Origin: Elephas maximus indicus
Lineage: Eukaryota; Chordata; Mammalia; Proboscidea; Elephantidae
NCBI RefSeq assembly: GCF_024166365.1
Contig: NC_064828.1
Coordinates: 55,097,254 to 55,161,253 of the forward strand
DNA: 64,000 nt
Reading direction: 5' to 3'
Shown: positions 1-10,488 of the stretch, piece by piece
Layout of the letters: each line of letters begins with the position of its first letter
How positions within the stretch are numbered: position 1 is the stretch's first letter
Notes under the pieces: generated by a model
The model's input: only the letters and a program-made list of their open reading frames with translations
What the model was told of the DNA's origin: nothing
Database searches by the model: none
Position numbers and translations under genes: made by a program

Positions 1-108
1 GAAAAGAAACAGCTGCCATCTCTATTATTATACAACCAGTTGCTGAAAATCATTGAACAGGTGGTTGATGGACCTAGTGGCAATTCTGGAACAAGTGTTG
101 AGGCTTAA
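1..108 (+). other. Possible C-terminal coding fragment, cut by the window edge
   Basis: Frame 1 is open from the first base to a TAA at 106-108 (35 codons). It begins EKKQLPSLLLYNQLL and ends GNSGTSVEA, a protein-like composition. It could be the end of a terminal exon or of a processed pseudogene whose upstream part lies outside the window. I do not recognise the protein. An open stretch this short can arise by chance in such DNA, so the call is weak. No clear poly(A) signal or A-tract follows before the SINE at 372. Confidence 0.2.
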
Positions 109-371
109 ATTATGTTAGGTCACTTTTCCAAGCTTGATGGTCCCCATTTGGTACAAGCATCTGAGAATGTTATTTTGTCATAAAGTATACCATGTGCTGA
201 AGACATTCTCTGTAGATAGATTTGATGTTAATGCATTTTATTTGAACAAAAGACTAAATATGCATGCTCCATCCATTTTCTTGTCTTCCATACTCATTTA
301 CTTCCAGGTTTTTCTGCTTCAAATATAAACTTTGCTACATCCAACTTTATATATATGCTATAAATTACATA

Positions 372-554
372 TTGTTGTTGTTAGTTACCATCAGATTGAT
401 TCTGAGTCATGGTGACCCCATATATGCCGAGTACAACTGCTCCGTTAAGGTTTTCAAGGCTGTGATCTTTTGGAGTAGAACACCTGGCCTGATTTCCTAG
501 GCACTTCTTCAGCTAGTGGTTGAGTGCTTAACTGTTTGCGCCATCCTACATCTC
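372..554 (-). mobile_element. AfroSINE, long form
   Basis: On the plus strand it begins with the (GTT)n tail and runs to the inverted tRNA-like head (TTAACTGTTTGCGCCATCC). It has the extra internal segment of the longer subtype. The flanks CTATAAATTACAT (left) and CTATAAATTGTAT (right) look like a target-site duplication. Confidence 0.85.
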
Positions 555-570
555 CTATAAATTGTATATA

Positions 571-591
571 CTCACACACACACACACACAC
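571..591. repeat. (CA)n microsatellite
   Basis: About ten CA units lie directly before the MaLR LTR that starts at 592. Confidence 0.9.
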
Positions 592-990
592 TGTTACGGA
601 CTGAATGGTTTCTACAAAAAATATGTGTTGGACTCCTAACTCCTGTGCCTGTGGATATAATCCAATTTGGAAACAGGATTTTCTTTGTTATGTTAATTAG
701 GTCATACCTGAGAAGAGTGGGTTCTAAACTGAACCATTTTTGAGTTTAAAAAGCAGATTAGACTCAGAGACAGGCATGCAGACACAATGGTAAGATAGAT
801 TCTATTTGAAGAGGACAGAGACAGATGACTGTACAAGCCCAGGAACTCAAAGGATTGCTGGCAGATACTAGAAGCTGAAATAGACAAAGAAGGGCCTCTC
901 CTTAGAGCCACACCCCGAATTTGGATTTCTAGCCTCCTGAACTGTGAGGAAATAAATTTCTGTTACCACTTGTGGTATTTCTGATACAGC
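592..990 (+). mobile_element. MaLR (MLT1-like) LTR, 5' portion
   Basis: It starts TGTTACGGACTGAATGG and carries the typical ATATGTGTTGGACTCCTAAC, a polyadenylation-type AATAAATTTCTGTTACC and GTGGTATTTCTGATACAGCAG near its end. The last ~25 bases of the family (TATAGCAACACTAG...) reappear at about 2106. An insertion of about 1.1 kb therefore splits it. Confidence 0.75.
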
Positions 991-2105
991 AGCTGTGCTG
1001 TAGTGAATTACTTAGCCCTTCTAGCCATAGTCTTTGTAAATCCTAGCAAATGACTGAGTGGGAGTATGCAAATGAGGTGCTTTTTGCCCACCAAGGGGAT
1101 TGAATAGCTTGCTAATAATGTAAATAAGGTACATGGCACCCTTATGGGGGTGGAGCCATGCAAATAAGGTGTATGGAACCCTAACAAGGGGAATGGTTAG
1201 TTTTGCCATCCCAGTAGGCTTAAAATGAGCCACCTCAAAGGCAGGAAGGGAGGAACTCAACACCACCAAGAAAGAAGAGTCTGAACTGGAGCATGTCCTT
1301 TGAACCCTAGATCCCTGTGCTGAGAACCTCCTAGATTCAAGAGACAGAGAAAGAGAACTGCAACGTGGAAGACAGTGAAAGATGGCCACACAAGGTGGCA
1401 GGAATCAGGAGACTAACAAAAGACAGCGGCAGTGGGGCTTCGTAGCCAATGGAGAAAGAAAGCTGTGCTCCTTCAGGCATGAGGTTTAACTGACAGAGTA
1501 GGGTGCCTCTGAGCACTTATTGGCAGAACTAAAAGAGCTTTTTAACACTTACCTAAACAGGGCAAAGGCTGGGCTAAGGGGCCAAGAGGCCAAGGGGTCA
1601 GAGAGAGGTACGCCTGTGGTCATGGCTAAGAAAAGGCTCTCTTGATTAAAGAACTGTATCCTTAGAATTCCTGAACCTGAATTGTAACCTGTTACTTCCC
1701 TAATAAACCCCATAATCATGAGTAGTGTCTCTGAGTTCTGGGTGGCCATTGCAACAAGTTATAGAACCCAGTGGAGAAATAGAGAGTGCCATGGGAGGGA
1801 TGGTTGTTGTCAGAATTGGTAAAAAGTTTGGAGGGTGGAGGCCGGTCTGACCTCCATCTCATAGCAATCAGCCTTGGGCATTTGATGCTGATAATGACTC
1901 TCTCCCCGTCTTGTGAAGTTAACCCATAACCTGTTGCTGTCGAGTCGATTTAGACTCACAGTGACTCTATAGGACAGAGTAGAACTGCCCCATAGAGTTT
2001 CCAAGGGGCGCCTGGTGGATTTGAACTGCCAAACTTTAGGTTTGTAGCCGCAGCTCTTAACCACAATTGTTAAAAGAGGAGGTTAAATGCTGCTGCCAAG
2101 TCATT
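990..2105 (+). mobile_element. Unclassified LTR-like element, copy A (interrupted by an AfroSINE)
   Basis: This shares blocks along its whole length with 59605-60600. Shared blocks include TATGCAAAT(A/G)AGG, GCTGAGAAC(C/T)TCCTAG, GAATTGTAACCTGTTACTTCC, TAAACCCCAT(A/G)ATC and AGAGTGC(C/T)(A/G)TGGGAGGGATGG. The AATAAACCCC followed by a GT-rich stretch resembles the R/U5 of a retroviral LTR. It sits inside the MaLR LTR that starts at 592. I cannot name the family. No internal retroviral genes are attached, so a solo LTR is the simplest reading. Confidence 0.6.
1922..2080 (-). mobile_element. AfroSINE, short form
   Basis: It contains GTCGAGTCGATTTAGACTC, GGACAGAGTAGAACTGCCCC and the inverted head CAGCTCTTAACCACAATTG. 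It is nested in the LTR-like element. Homology to copy B resumes after it at about 2088. Left GAAGTTAA and right GAGGTTAA may be the duplicated target. Confidence 0.9.
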
Positions 2106-2690
2106 TTTATAGCAACACTAGAAAACTAAGATATGTATGTGTCTGTGTGTGTGTATATATATATATATAAATATCTGTAAATAAGTTAATAACTTAAAAG
2201 TTAATGATAGACTGCACGCAATAATGCACTTTGACATTTTTTTTTCAGTCCTAGTTTATGTCTACTTCATTGCTCACATGTATTTCTTGTCATTAATTGG
2301 TAAGTTGAAAACATGCCATCATAGTAAATAATATCCAAGCTAGGCTCTGCAGTCAAAATTATTTTTGAAGTTTGTAATAGCCTTTGCAGGGTACTTTAGC
2401 TAATGTTACTATTTTATTATGAAAATAATGTATTTTTTGGTGGAATATTTCAAAAATACTGAAAAAGTTAATTTCTCCTTTTGACTGTGCCCTGAATTTA
2501 ATGACCTTTTTCTGATGAATAGAGTATGGAAAGGAAAAAAGAATGACTTTACAGTAGAGAAGGTTGGCAGACAAGACGTTAGGCTTAAAGGATCAATATT
2601 TGCATCACCAATGATGGCATGTTGGTATTATCTACCCACTTGTTTGCTGTGAAGAGAGAGGCATTCACTTGCATGATAATTTTTCTCCAA
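2106..2690. other. MaLR 3' remnant, TG/TA microsatellite, no other feature
   Basis: 2106-2132 is the displaced end of the MaLR LTR (TATAGCAACACTAG). 2142-2172 is a (TG)n(TA)n tract. The rest is AT-rich with no family or gene recognised. Confidence 0.5.
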
Positions 2691-3125
2691 ATTCAACAGC
2701 TCCAGTCTAATCGTGAGAAACCTCAGACAATCCCCAAGTAGGTTACATTCTAAAATTACCTGACCAGTATTTTTCAGAAGTATCCAGGTCATAAAAAAAC
2801 AAAGTAAGACTGAGAAAGGTCACAGATTGAAGGTGAGTTAAGAGACATGATGTCTAAATACAATGTGTTATCCTGGATTGGGTCCTGGAACAGAAAAAAA
2901 TACATTAGCAGAAAAACTGGTTAAATTTAAAGTGTGTAGGTTAGTTAACTGTATTGTACTGTATTAATTTCTTAGCTTTGATGAATGTACCATGGCTATT
3001 TAAGATGTTGACATTAGGAGAAGTTGTTTGAAAGATATTTAGGAACTCTCTGTACTGTATTTAAAACTCTCCTGTAAATCTAAAATTATTTCAGAATACA
3101 AAATTTTTCTAAGTAGAAAAAAAAA
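2690..3125 (+). mobile_element. Old L1 (L1M) 3'UTR end
   Basis: Recognisable L1M 3'UTR phrases are GATGTCTAAATACAATGTG, ATCCTGGATTGGGTCCTGGA and AGGAACTCTCTGTACTGTAT. The last is followed by TCTAAAATTATTTCAGAATA and an A-rich tail ending near 3130. It is 5' truncated and carries no coding part. Confidence 0.7.
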
Positions 3126-3209
3126 AAACATGTTTGTTTTTTGTGCTTTCCATTTATGTGCCATTTAACAACTGAGTATGAGCTTAAAATCAGAGGCACT
3201 TGGTTTGTA

Positions 3210-3312
3210 GAAGGTTATGGCTTATAGTTAGAGCCCTGACTCCTGAGCTTTGATATAAAATCCAGAGTCCACTTTACTGCTTTTTAAGTTACTTCTCTAA
3301 CACTTGCTGTAG
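3210..3312 (+). repeat. Diverged MIR SINE fragment
   Basis: It matches the MIR pattern loosely: TTAGAGCCCTGACTCCTGAG, then AAATCCAGAGTCCACTTTACTGC, then AAGTTACTTCTCTAACACT. Divergence is high. Confidence 0.4.
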
Positions 3313-3318
3313 GCACTT

Positions 3319-3842
3319 GACATGACAGAGGATTCTGGCTGGAGTACAGGCCAGACTCCATCTTGGTCCCTTGACCATTATTCAGAGATTAGTTCTGCCT
3401 TACTGTTCCTGGAAAATATGTTTTACAACTTGTTTCAAAGAAACTCTTACTAAAATTTGTGGTCTCTTATGAAGTATCAACCAATCAAAAGTAAAGGGCA
3501 AATTCATTGTGGTTTTATACTGCAAGCTACTTAACATGCTTTAGTATATTCAGTTTTTCTTATAATTCTTACTAATATGCATGGATTTTATTGTAACTTT
3601 TAACATATATCCAATCAGAATTTGATTATTACAATATTCATTAATTTCCTATAAGTGCTTAACATACGGTTTAGTTCCTCTTTTAACCCCACAGGAATGC
3701 TTCTGTAACTGTAGCACCCTGACTACTTGATTTCATGTCTGCGGCCCACAGAGCTGCCTGACTGCCATCTCCTTGAGCCTTATAAATCTCTTTACTTTGA
3801 AGTTCAGACAGTGTCTGAGTTTTTGCTTGTTCACACAACACG
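3319..3842 (+). mobile_element. LTR-like sequence, probable solo endogenous retroviral LTR
   Basis: It begins TGACATGACAGAGG and includes CAGGCCAGACTCCATCTTGG, a U3-like phrase. It ends CAGACAGTGTCTGAGTTTTTGC and CACACAACA, a typical U5/3' end with terminal CA. No gag, pol or env sequence adjoins it. Family not assigned. Confidence 0.5.
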
Positions 3843-4440
3843 CATTATTTTCTCTGATACTTCAGTATCAAGTCTGGTTATTTTCTTTGCTTTCTTGCCA
3901 TCTTTTCTTAATTTAATAGAAACAATTTTGAGCCATGTGAAACAATAGCTTGCATGAGAAATCAGCATATTTTATTAGAACTTTTCCTCAAGGCTTAGAC
4001 CTCTTTTTTTCAAGGAACTGGCTATGGATCTTCTTGGCTCACAACCCTTTTCAGTTTTACTTTCTGTTTAGATGCAGAAGATGTTTCCTTCTCCCACCCT
4101 GAAAATCCTCACATTTCTAGATGTAACTTTCATTTCTGCTTGAAAACTGGCTCATTCTTGCCTGAGCTAATCTCTTTTTTTAGAATAACTTGCTAAACAC
4201 AGCATGCAGTGGTCAATATTCACTAATGTACCATCTTTTACAATCTCTTCTCCTAGAGCTACAGGCTGAGTAGTACTTGATTTGCTTTTCAAGTTGTCAA
4301 CAGGACATTTATTAAATATCCTCTTACTGCTTAACATGGTCTCATTTTCAGTCCCCCAAGTCAGTTTATGTGCCATTCATAAACAGACACTAAGCCAATA
4401 TCACATATTTTCATATTCTGGTTTGTCGTTGTGGCAACAT
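3843..4440. other. No recognised feature
   Basis: AT-rich DNA. Open frames here are at most about 70 codons and overlap on opposite strands. No homology was recognised. Confidence 0.5.
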
Positions 4441-4682
4441 CCCAATTTTAGTACATATTTATATGTTAGTTATTGTAGGTTACATTGTGGTAACCGATAT
4501 ACTCAGAACATTAGATGGCTAAAAGCAAATAAAAGTTTGTTGCCTGCTCATACAGCAATTCACGGTGGGATTTTCTGGTTGTAAGGTAGCATAGGGCCAC
4601 AGCCTGAAAGTGCCTCCACTATCTTCAACATGTTATTCAAAGGTCACCTTGAATGTCACCTCCATTTCCAGATATCCAGTTC
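4440..4682 (-). mobile_element. Old LTR-type repeat fragment (MaLR/ERVL class)
   Basis: The pattern GTTACATTGTGGTAAC ... AGATGGCTAAAAGCAAATAA ... CTCATACAGCAATTC ... TTTCCAGATATCCA resembles the inverted form of an old mammalian LTR. The class is uncertain. Confidence 0.4.
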
Positions 4683-4694
4683 CATATATATAAT

Positions 4695-4860
4695 GAAGCC
4701 CTGGCGGTGCAGTGGTTAAGAGCTTGACTGCTAACCAGAAGGTGGAAGGTTTGAATCCACCATTCACTCCTTGGAAACCCTATGGGACAGTTCTCTATCC
4801 TATAGGGTCACTAGGAGTCACAGTCGACTCCATGGCAGCAGGTTTGTTTTTTTTTTTTTG
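4695..4860 (+). mobile_element. AfroSINE, short form
   Basis: The plus-strand head is GAAGCCCTGGCGGTGCAGTG. The body has TGGAAACCCTATGGGACAGT and CTATAGGGTCACTAGGAGTC, and a T-rich tail ends near 4860. The A/B-box-like tRNA-derived head is partly preserved. Confidence 0.95.
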
Positions 4861-6089
4861 TTTACATATACATATACATATGTATGTGTATGTTTTCCAA
4901 CTAGAACAGGCCTGAACATGACATTCACTGAATGATTGAATGTACTCACCACTCACCCTACATTGCCTAGAACTCAGTTACGTGATTATATCTAACTGAA
5001 AAAGTCTGGGAAATGTACTCTAGCTCTATGACAACAGGTATTGATAATATAAAAGTTATGTTTTCAGAACAAGAAAATTTGACTGAACAAAAAGGTGAGC
5101 TATTGTAAATTCTTTTTCTGTCTTCTGTTTTGAAATAACTTTAATACAGAAGTATTTTTTTAAACAGTAATTCAGTACTCAATATTTTTATTAAGGTTCT
5201 TAACACTGTAGCAATCCTGAAATTAACATAGATTCACATAGAAATGCACTTTCAATATACCTCAGTGATCGTTTAATGTTAAAATCACTTCTACAAAGGT
5301 TTAAAATTCGACTTATTTTTCATTTTGAGAATATTGAGAAAAATCAGTAGGAGTCTAAATCGCATGTTACTAATCAGCTATTAATGTGGATTGTACTCAA
5401 TTTAAATAAAAATATAAAAATACATTTACTGATAGCTATAAAAAGAAACATCAGACTATTAAATGGAAAATGCAGTAAAGTACAAATTATCCAAAATAAT
5501 TGTTTAATTACATAAAGTGTTACTTGTCTAAACATTTAAACAGCCAATTTAAAAATAATAAAATTCTATCAAATAGAAAATTGGCGTGCAACATATTCCT
5601 GAAAGTCATCTAACATAAATGTTTTCAGTGATATATAGAACACATTTTTTTGAAGACAAATTCATAGGAAAATAATTTCAAGTATTTAAATATTATTTTA
5701 CATATAGATAAATATATAAATATAGATATATTTATCTAAATCTGATTTCCTGTAAATTTTAATGATTGATCCCCAGTTGGATCTCAAGGTCTATATTCAA
5801 GTATTTAAATGTCTGCATGCCTCTGGGCTTTTTTTTTCTTTATAATGATAAAATCACCTTTTGATATAATCTTCAATATGTAAACCAATTTGAATTACAT
5901 AGCATATATGTTTTGTAGTATACCAGTTTTGGTAATTATCACCAGAGACATGGCTGAACAAATTTTGCATTTCCATTTTTTTTTTTTCTGATTTAGAACC
6001 TTAATATCAGAATTCTTATACTATTGCAATTTTTATGCCATTTCCATGTGGCTTTTCTCATTTGATAAATCTTACCAAGCATGAGAGTG
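4861..6089. other. AT-rich DNA, no recognised feature
   Basis: Short TA-rich low-complexity stretches (for example 5696-5740) and T-runs occur. No gene or repeat family was recognised on either strand. Confidence 0.5.
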
Positions 6090-6161
6090 GCCTGTGGACT
6101 CAAAGTGCCAACCTTTTGGTTAGCAGATGAACTCTTAACCACTGCACCACCCAGGCTCCAA
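6090..6161 (-). mobile_element. AfroSINE head fragment
   Basis: Only the inverted 5' half remains: GTGCCAACCTTTTGGTTAGC and CTTAACCACTGCACCACCCA. The 3' body is missing. Confidence 0.85.
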
Positions 6162-6424
6162 TGTTAGAGAGTGCACTTATTCATTTGAATTTTTCCTAAT
6201 GTGAAAGAAATTAGAAACAAGTAAATTAAGTAAGTTATGTAATAATGATAGTAGCAGAGGCTGTGATATGACATTGAATGCAGATTTTCAGACACCCAAG
6301 TTGTCTAGTGCTTCATTTAACTTTGTTTCAGATAGTTAACTGGCCACTTTTAAATTCTCCATGAATTTTAGTTAATCACAAAAATATGTTATTTAATTTT
6401 ACTATGAAATTGTGTTAACGTAGC

Positions 6425-6592
6425 AGCATGAAACAGTGGGAAAAGCTTACAGTCAGGCGAACTGGATTCTGTTTTGGCTCTAATCTAAGGAAAATCATGT
6501 ACTTTCCACCGTTTTCATTTTCCCCGTTAAAAATAAAGCAATTTCATGATATGATTTCTAAGGTTTTTTCTGCTCTTAATTTCTGTGATTTT
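6425..6592 (+). repeat. MIR SINE
   Basis: In order it shows CAGTGGGAAAAGCTTACAGTC, TGGATTCTGTTTTGGCTCTA, CATTTTCCCCGTTAAAAATA and ATTTCTAAGGTTTTTTCTGC. These match the MIR core and its 3' part with strong divergence. Confidence 0.55.
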
Positions 6593-6612
6593 GTTTAAAT
6601 AGTTTGTCATTA

Positions 6613-6640
6613 TATGTATATATATATATTTATTTATTCC
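6613..6640. repeat. (TA)n microsatellite
   Basis: TATGTATATATATATATTTATT tract. The region 6641-6984 after it shows nothing recognisable. Confidence 0.8.
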
Positions 6641-6984
6641 CCAAGTGCATTCATCTTCCTTCAGCTAACTCCAGACATGTACATATACCTACATACTGTC
6701 ACATATATGTACAAACAATTAAAACAGAGAGAGGAAACAACATAATAAACTTTAAAATATATAGCCAAATTAGTTATTGTAGATGATATCTGCCACATTC
6801 TTTAACATATCACAGACAGAGAAGTTAATCCATGCTGAAGAGCATAGTTCAACTATACTACACTACAATTTAATTGTTAAATTTTTTCTAGAATGACACT
6901 TTTCTTTTTATAATTTAAATTACCATCCTGGAAATCAAAGAATGTATTTAGAATTGAATTTTGGATACCTATTTTTTTTTTTTT

Positions 6985-7432
6985 ATTGCAGTGTATCAAA
7001 CTAAATTAAGTGACTTAAAGCAAAAAACTACTATTTTTCTTGTAGTATATAATTATTTTGCCTCACATGGTGCCAGCTGGAATTACTTACGTAACTACTT
7101 TTAGTCTGGCTGAGGCTGGAACATTTAAGATGGCTGTATTCACACTTCTAGAGTCTCATCTTGGATAGCTGGAAATACCAGGAGCCAGCTGGGCTTCTCT
7201 CCACAGCAGAGTAGTTGAGTTTCTTATATGGGGGCACAGGAATGCAAGAGGGTGAAAATGAAACCTGAAAGACTTCTTAGGAACCCAAAATGTCACTTCG
7301 TTCATTTTCTATTGGAAAAAGAAAGCTAGAAAACCATCCCACATTCAAAAGATGAGGAAATAGCCTCCACCGCTTGATGAGGGGTGGGAGGAAGTGTGGC
7401 CATGATACTTGCTGGTAATTTTCCTCCAATAG
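6985..7432 (-). mobile_element. MaLR (MLT1-like) LTR
   Basis: The inverted MaLR pattern is visible: AATTAAGTGACTTAAAGC, CAGCTGGGCTTCTCTCC, AAATGTCACTTCGTTCATTT and GAGGAAATAGCCTCCACC followed by CTTGATGAGGGGTGGGAGGA. It is old and diverged and has no internal region. Confidence 0.6.
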
Positions 7433-7450
7433 TATGTTTTAAAAGGCAGT

Positions 7451-7655
7451 GTTGCTGTTCGGTGCTGTTGAGTAGATTTTGACTCATAATGAACCCATGG
7501 GACAGAGTAAAACTGCCTGCCCCACAGTGATTTCTTGGCTGTAATCTTTATGGGAGGAGATCTCCAGATATTTTTTCTTTGGAGCCACTGGGTGAGTTTA
7601 AACTGCCAACCTTTTGGTTAGCACCTGAGAGCTTCTCTGTTGTGCCACCAATGCT
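7451..7655 (-). mobile_element. AfroSINE, long form, with target-site duplication
   Basis: It carries the extra segment CTTGGCTGTAATCTTTATGG between the body and the inverted head. It is bounded by GTTTTAAAAGGCAGT at 7436-7450 and GTTTTAAAAAGGCAGT at 7656-7671, a clear target-site duplication. Confidence 0.95.
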
Positions 7656-7719
7656 GTTTTAAAAAGGCAGTAATCAATGAATCTAATATGATTTTATTTT
7701 CTATACTATCTCACTTGCT

Positions 7720-7891
7720 GTGTTGTTGTGTGCCATCACGTCCATTCTGACTCATAGTGACCCTATTAAAAAAAAAAAAAGAAGAGAGTAAAACTGCCTC
7801 ATAAGTTTTCCAAGGAGCGACTGGTGGATTTCAACTGTCGACCTTTTGATTAGCATCCGGAGCTTTTAACCACTCCACCATCAGGGCTCCC
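7720..7891 (-). mobile_element. AfroSINE, short form, with internal A-run
   Basis: TCTGACTCATAGTGACCCTAT is followed by a run of 13 A's that replaces part of the GGACAGAGTAGAACTGC block. The inverted head ends CCACCATCAGGGCTCC. It lies about 65 bp from the previous SINE in the same orientation. Confidence 0.9.
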
Positions 7892-8690
7892 GTTTACCGT
7901 AGGCTCAATTATATGGTAAAAAAACCCGGAAATCCTTAATCATTATTACATGAGTTTTAGGTTATTATCTAGGATTAAACTTCTTAAGTAATTTTCAACT
8001 CTTATGTGTATTTTTCATCAAAAGAAATGATTAGCTTTCTGTTTAAAAAAAAAAAAGCATTTTAGTAGCATCAATACCAACATTCGAAATGCAATTACTT
8101 GATTGAATTCATTTTTATAAAGCTCAAACTGGCTCAAATATTTTTACTAGAGATTCAGAAATATGAAGCATCCTGATAGAAAGTCTTGATCATGATCATA
8201 TATAGAAGGTTTTACAAATTCTTATTTTGAAATATTTTTCTTCCACATGCAAAATACTAGGGAACATGTGCAATTTAATAGTGGATCTTTTAGTTAAATT
8301 TTCAGGTAATGTTGTCTTGACTTGGGATATCTAAAAATTAATTGACAACTTCTTATTTCACATTAAAGGTGAACTTACAGTGACTTAAATAATGGAGAAA
8401 AAGATACCAGGAAAGAATGAGTTTTAATTTCCATCTACCCAAGAAAACCCATAATTCTGTAATTGTGTTTAGAGTAGAAATTTGTTTTATCAGGAGTGGC
8501 ATTATTTTAGTGAACAATGGTGTTAAAAGAAAATCTCTCATAATGCTTCTACTGAAAGTAACAAATTAATAATCAAATCAGTTCTTACAAGAAGCATTTA
8601 AATAACAGTGAATAACCATGCATAATTATTTTGTGACTGAATTTGCAATTATCATAGCAACTTGAGTTCTACTAATTCATGTTAGCAAAG
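7892..8690. other. AT-rich DNA, no recognised feature
   Basis: No gene or repeat family recognised. Only short overlapping open frames. Confidence 0.5.
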
Positions 8691-8890
8691 TTGTTGTTAG
8701 TTGCTGTCAAGTGAATTCCAACTCATGGTAACCCCTTCTGGACCCCATGTTCCACAGGATTTTCAAGGTTATGACCTTTCAAAAGCAGATCACTAGACCT
8801 ATCTTCAGAGGCGCCACTAGTTAGGTTTGAACCCCCAACCTTTTGGCTAGTAGTTGAGTACTTAGCTGTTTGTGCCACTCAGGGACTCTA
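8691..8890 (-). mobile_element. AfroSINE, long form
   Basis: It starts with TTGTTGTTAGTTGCTGTCAAG, has the long-form middle (GGTTATGACCTTTC, AGCAGATCACTAGACC) and ends TTGTGCCACTCAGGGACTC. Confidence 0.9.
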
Positions 8891-9885
8891 ATAAAATTGT
8901 TAGAGGATGGCTGTGTCCACAATAACAAAAACAGTAACAATGTGTTGAACTGTAATTGTTGATGCCTTTTAGTTTTCTCATTCATTCATTGGTTTCAGAT
9001 TCAGCGACTATGTAAGTGAATACTATGGCATCTAATGTTAAGAAGTTTACAGAAAATTATGGAAACTAAAATAAAATTGATTACTTTTAACACATTGTGA
9101 TGGATCTATTAAGAGAAATATTCACAGGATAATGTATGTGATAATATGGGCACGTGAACAACTGTAGTGTTCTATATAGAGTAAGTTTTATAAGGTGAAT
9201 CTAAATTGTAAACAGCCTATTCAGATAACCACTTTTCTAATTAGTTAAAATTTTAGCATTTGAACTTTTTGAAAAGTAAGATGTTTTCTCAAATACTCAT
9301 TCAGGTAATACATGGAATTACCTATGAATAAAACTTTCAGCTTTTATTTCTTTTAAACTTAGTATTTAAATAAGGTAGGTTTAAAAACATAATTAATAAA
9401 GTGAAACCATGGAATTATAGCCTTAGCAGATAATTTAAATGTGGCTGTAGATGATCTTTTAAATTATCCTAAACATTTACTGAATGTCTTCTGTGACGAA
9501 AGTTATAAAACCTTTCAAAAAATGTTTAAACCCAGTACATTTTAGAATTAAAATTCCCATTTTGCTTTAAGTTGAGATGTCAGAAGTACTTTAGTTCAAT
9601 TCACACCCTTTGTAAACATCTGCAATTGAAAGACAGCAAAATTGTACCAACTATTTTAAAACATCAGACATTAAGCTGTGCTTTTGCAGCATGTGTGAGT
9701 TAAATAAATTTAAAATGGGAAAGCAGAAACCAATTTTTTAATTGAATTTAAATTTTCTTAAATTACCTGAAGTGATTAGCAGTTGGTAAAATTGTTAACT
9801 CTTGAGATCTTCCAAAATAGCTATATTTTTATAAATTTTTAAAAAATCTTCACAATTCCTAATATATATAAACACACACACACAA
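8891..9885. other. AT-rich DNA, no recognised feature
   Basis: A short stretch near 8975-9060 (CATTCATTCATTGG...) faintly recalls an L2 end. Otherwise nothing could be assigned. A short (CA)n lies at 9873-9884. Confidence 0.45.
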
Positions 9886-10047
9886 AAACCAAACTCACTG
9901 CCATCGAGTCGATTCCGACTCATAACGACCCTATAGGACAGAGTAGAACCACCCCATAGAGTTTCCAAGGGGTGCCTGGTGGATTCAAACTGCCGACCTC
10001 TTGGTTAGCAGCTGTAGTACTCAACCACTATGCCACCAGAGTTTCCA
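9886..10047 (-). mobile_element. AfroSINE, short form
   Basis: A well preserved copy: GCCATCGAGTCGATTCCGAC, CCTATAGGACAGAGTAGAAC and TGCCACCAGAGTTTCC. ATATATAAAC flanks it on both sides (from ~9865 and ~10048), a probable target-site duplication. Confidence 0.95.
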
Positions 10048-10198
10048 TATATAAACGCGGATGTTTTTATTTAAGATGTCCAAAGACAGGTAAAGTAATT
10101 TGACAGTAAGAGGGATGTTATCTCTTTAAATGGGAGCAAAATACACTAATAAAAACTTTGGAACTTATAGATCGTTCAGTGGTATTTTATTTGGGACA

Positions 10199-10250
10199 TT
10201 TGCCTTAGTTAATCAATGATCAAAATTCTTTCTTAAACTCAGTTTGACAA
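10199..10250 (+). repeat. 52 bp direct repeat, copy 1
   Basis: TTTGCCTTAGTTAATCAATG... recurs almost unchanged at 11003-11056. Confidence 0.9.
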
Positions 10251-10288
10251 TTCGGCTTTCTTAGCAGAGACTATTAAGACACTAAAAA

Positions 10289-10485
10289 ACCTTTTGTCAT
10301 AAAATCGGTTCCAACTCATAGTAACCCCATGAGTTACAGAATAGAACTGCTCCATGGGGTTTTCCTGTCTTTAATCTTTATGGACATAGATCTCCAGGCC
10401 TTTGTTGCATGGTACTACTTGGTGGATTTGAACCATCCCCCTTTACTTAGTAATTGAGAACAAATTTCTTGCTCCACCCAGGGAT
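10289..10485 (-). mobile_element. AfroSINE, long form, with target-site duplication
   Basis: It contains CGGTTCCAACTCATAGTAAC and CTGTCTTTAATCTTTATGG. It is bounded by CTATTAAGACACTAAAAA (10271-10288) and CTATTAAGACACTGAAAA (10486-10503). The head is diverged. Confidence 0.9.
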
Positions 10486-10488
10486 CTA

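Noticed and set aside
1021-1389. 122-codon minus-strand frame
   Set aside because: Inside LTR-like copy A and not conserved in copy B.
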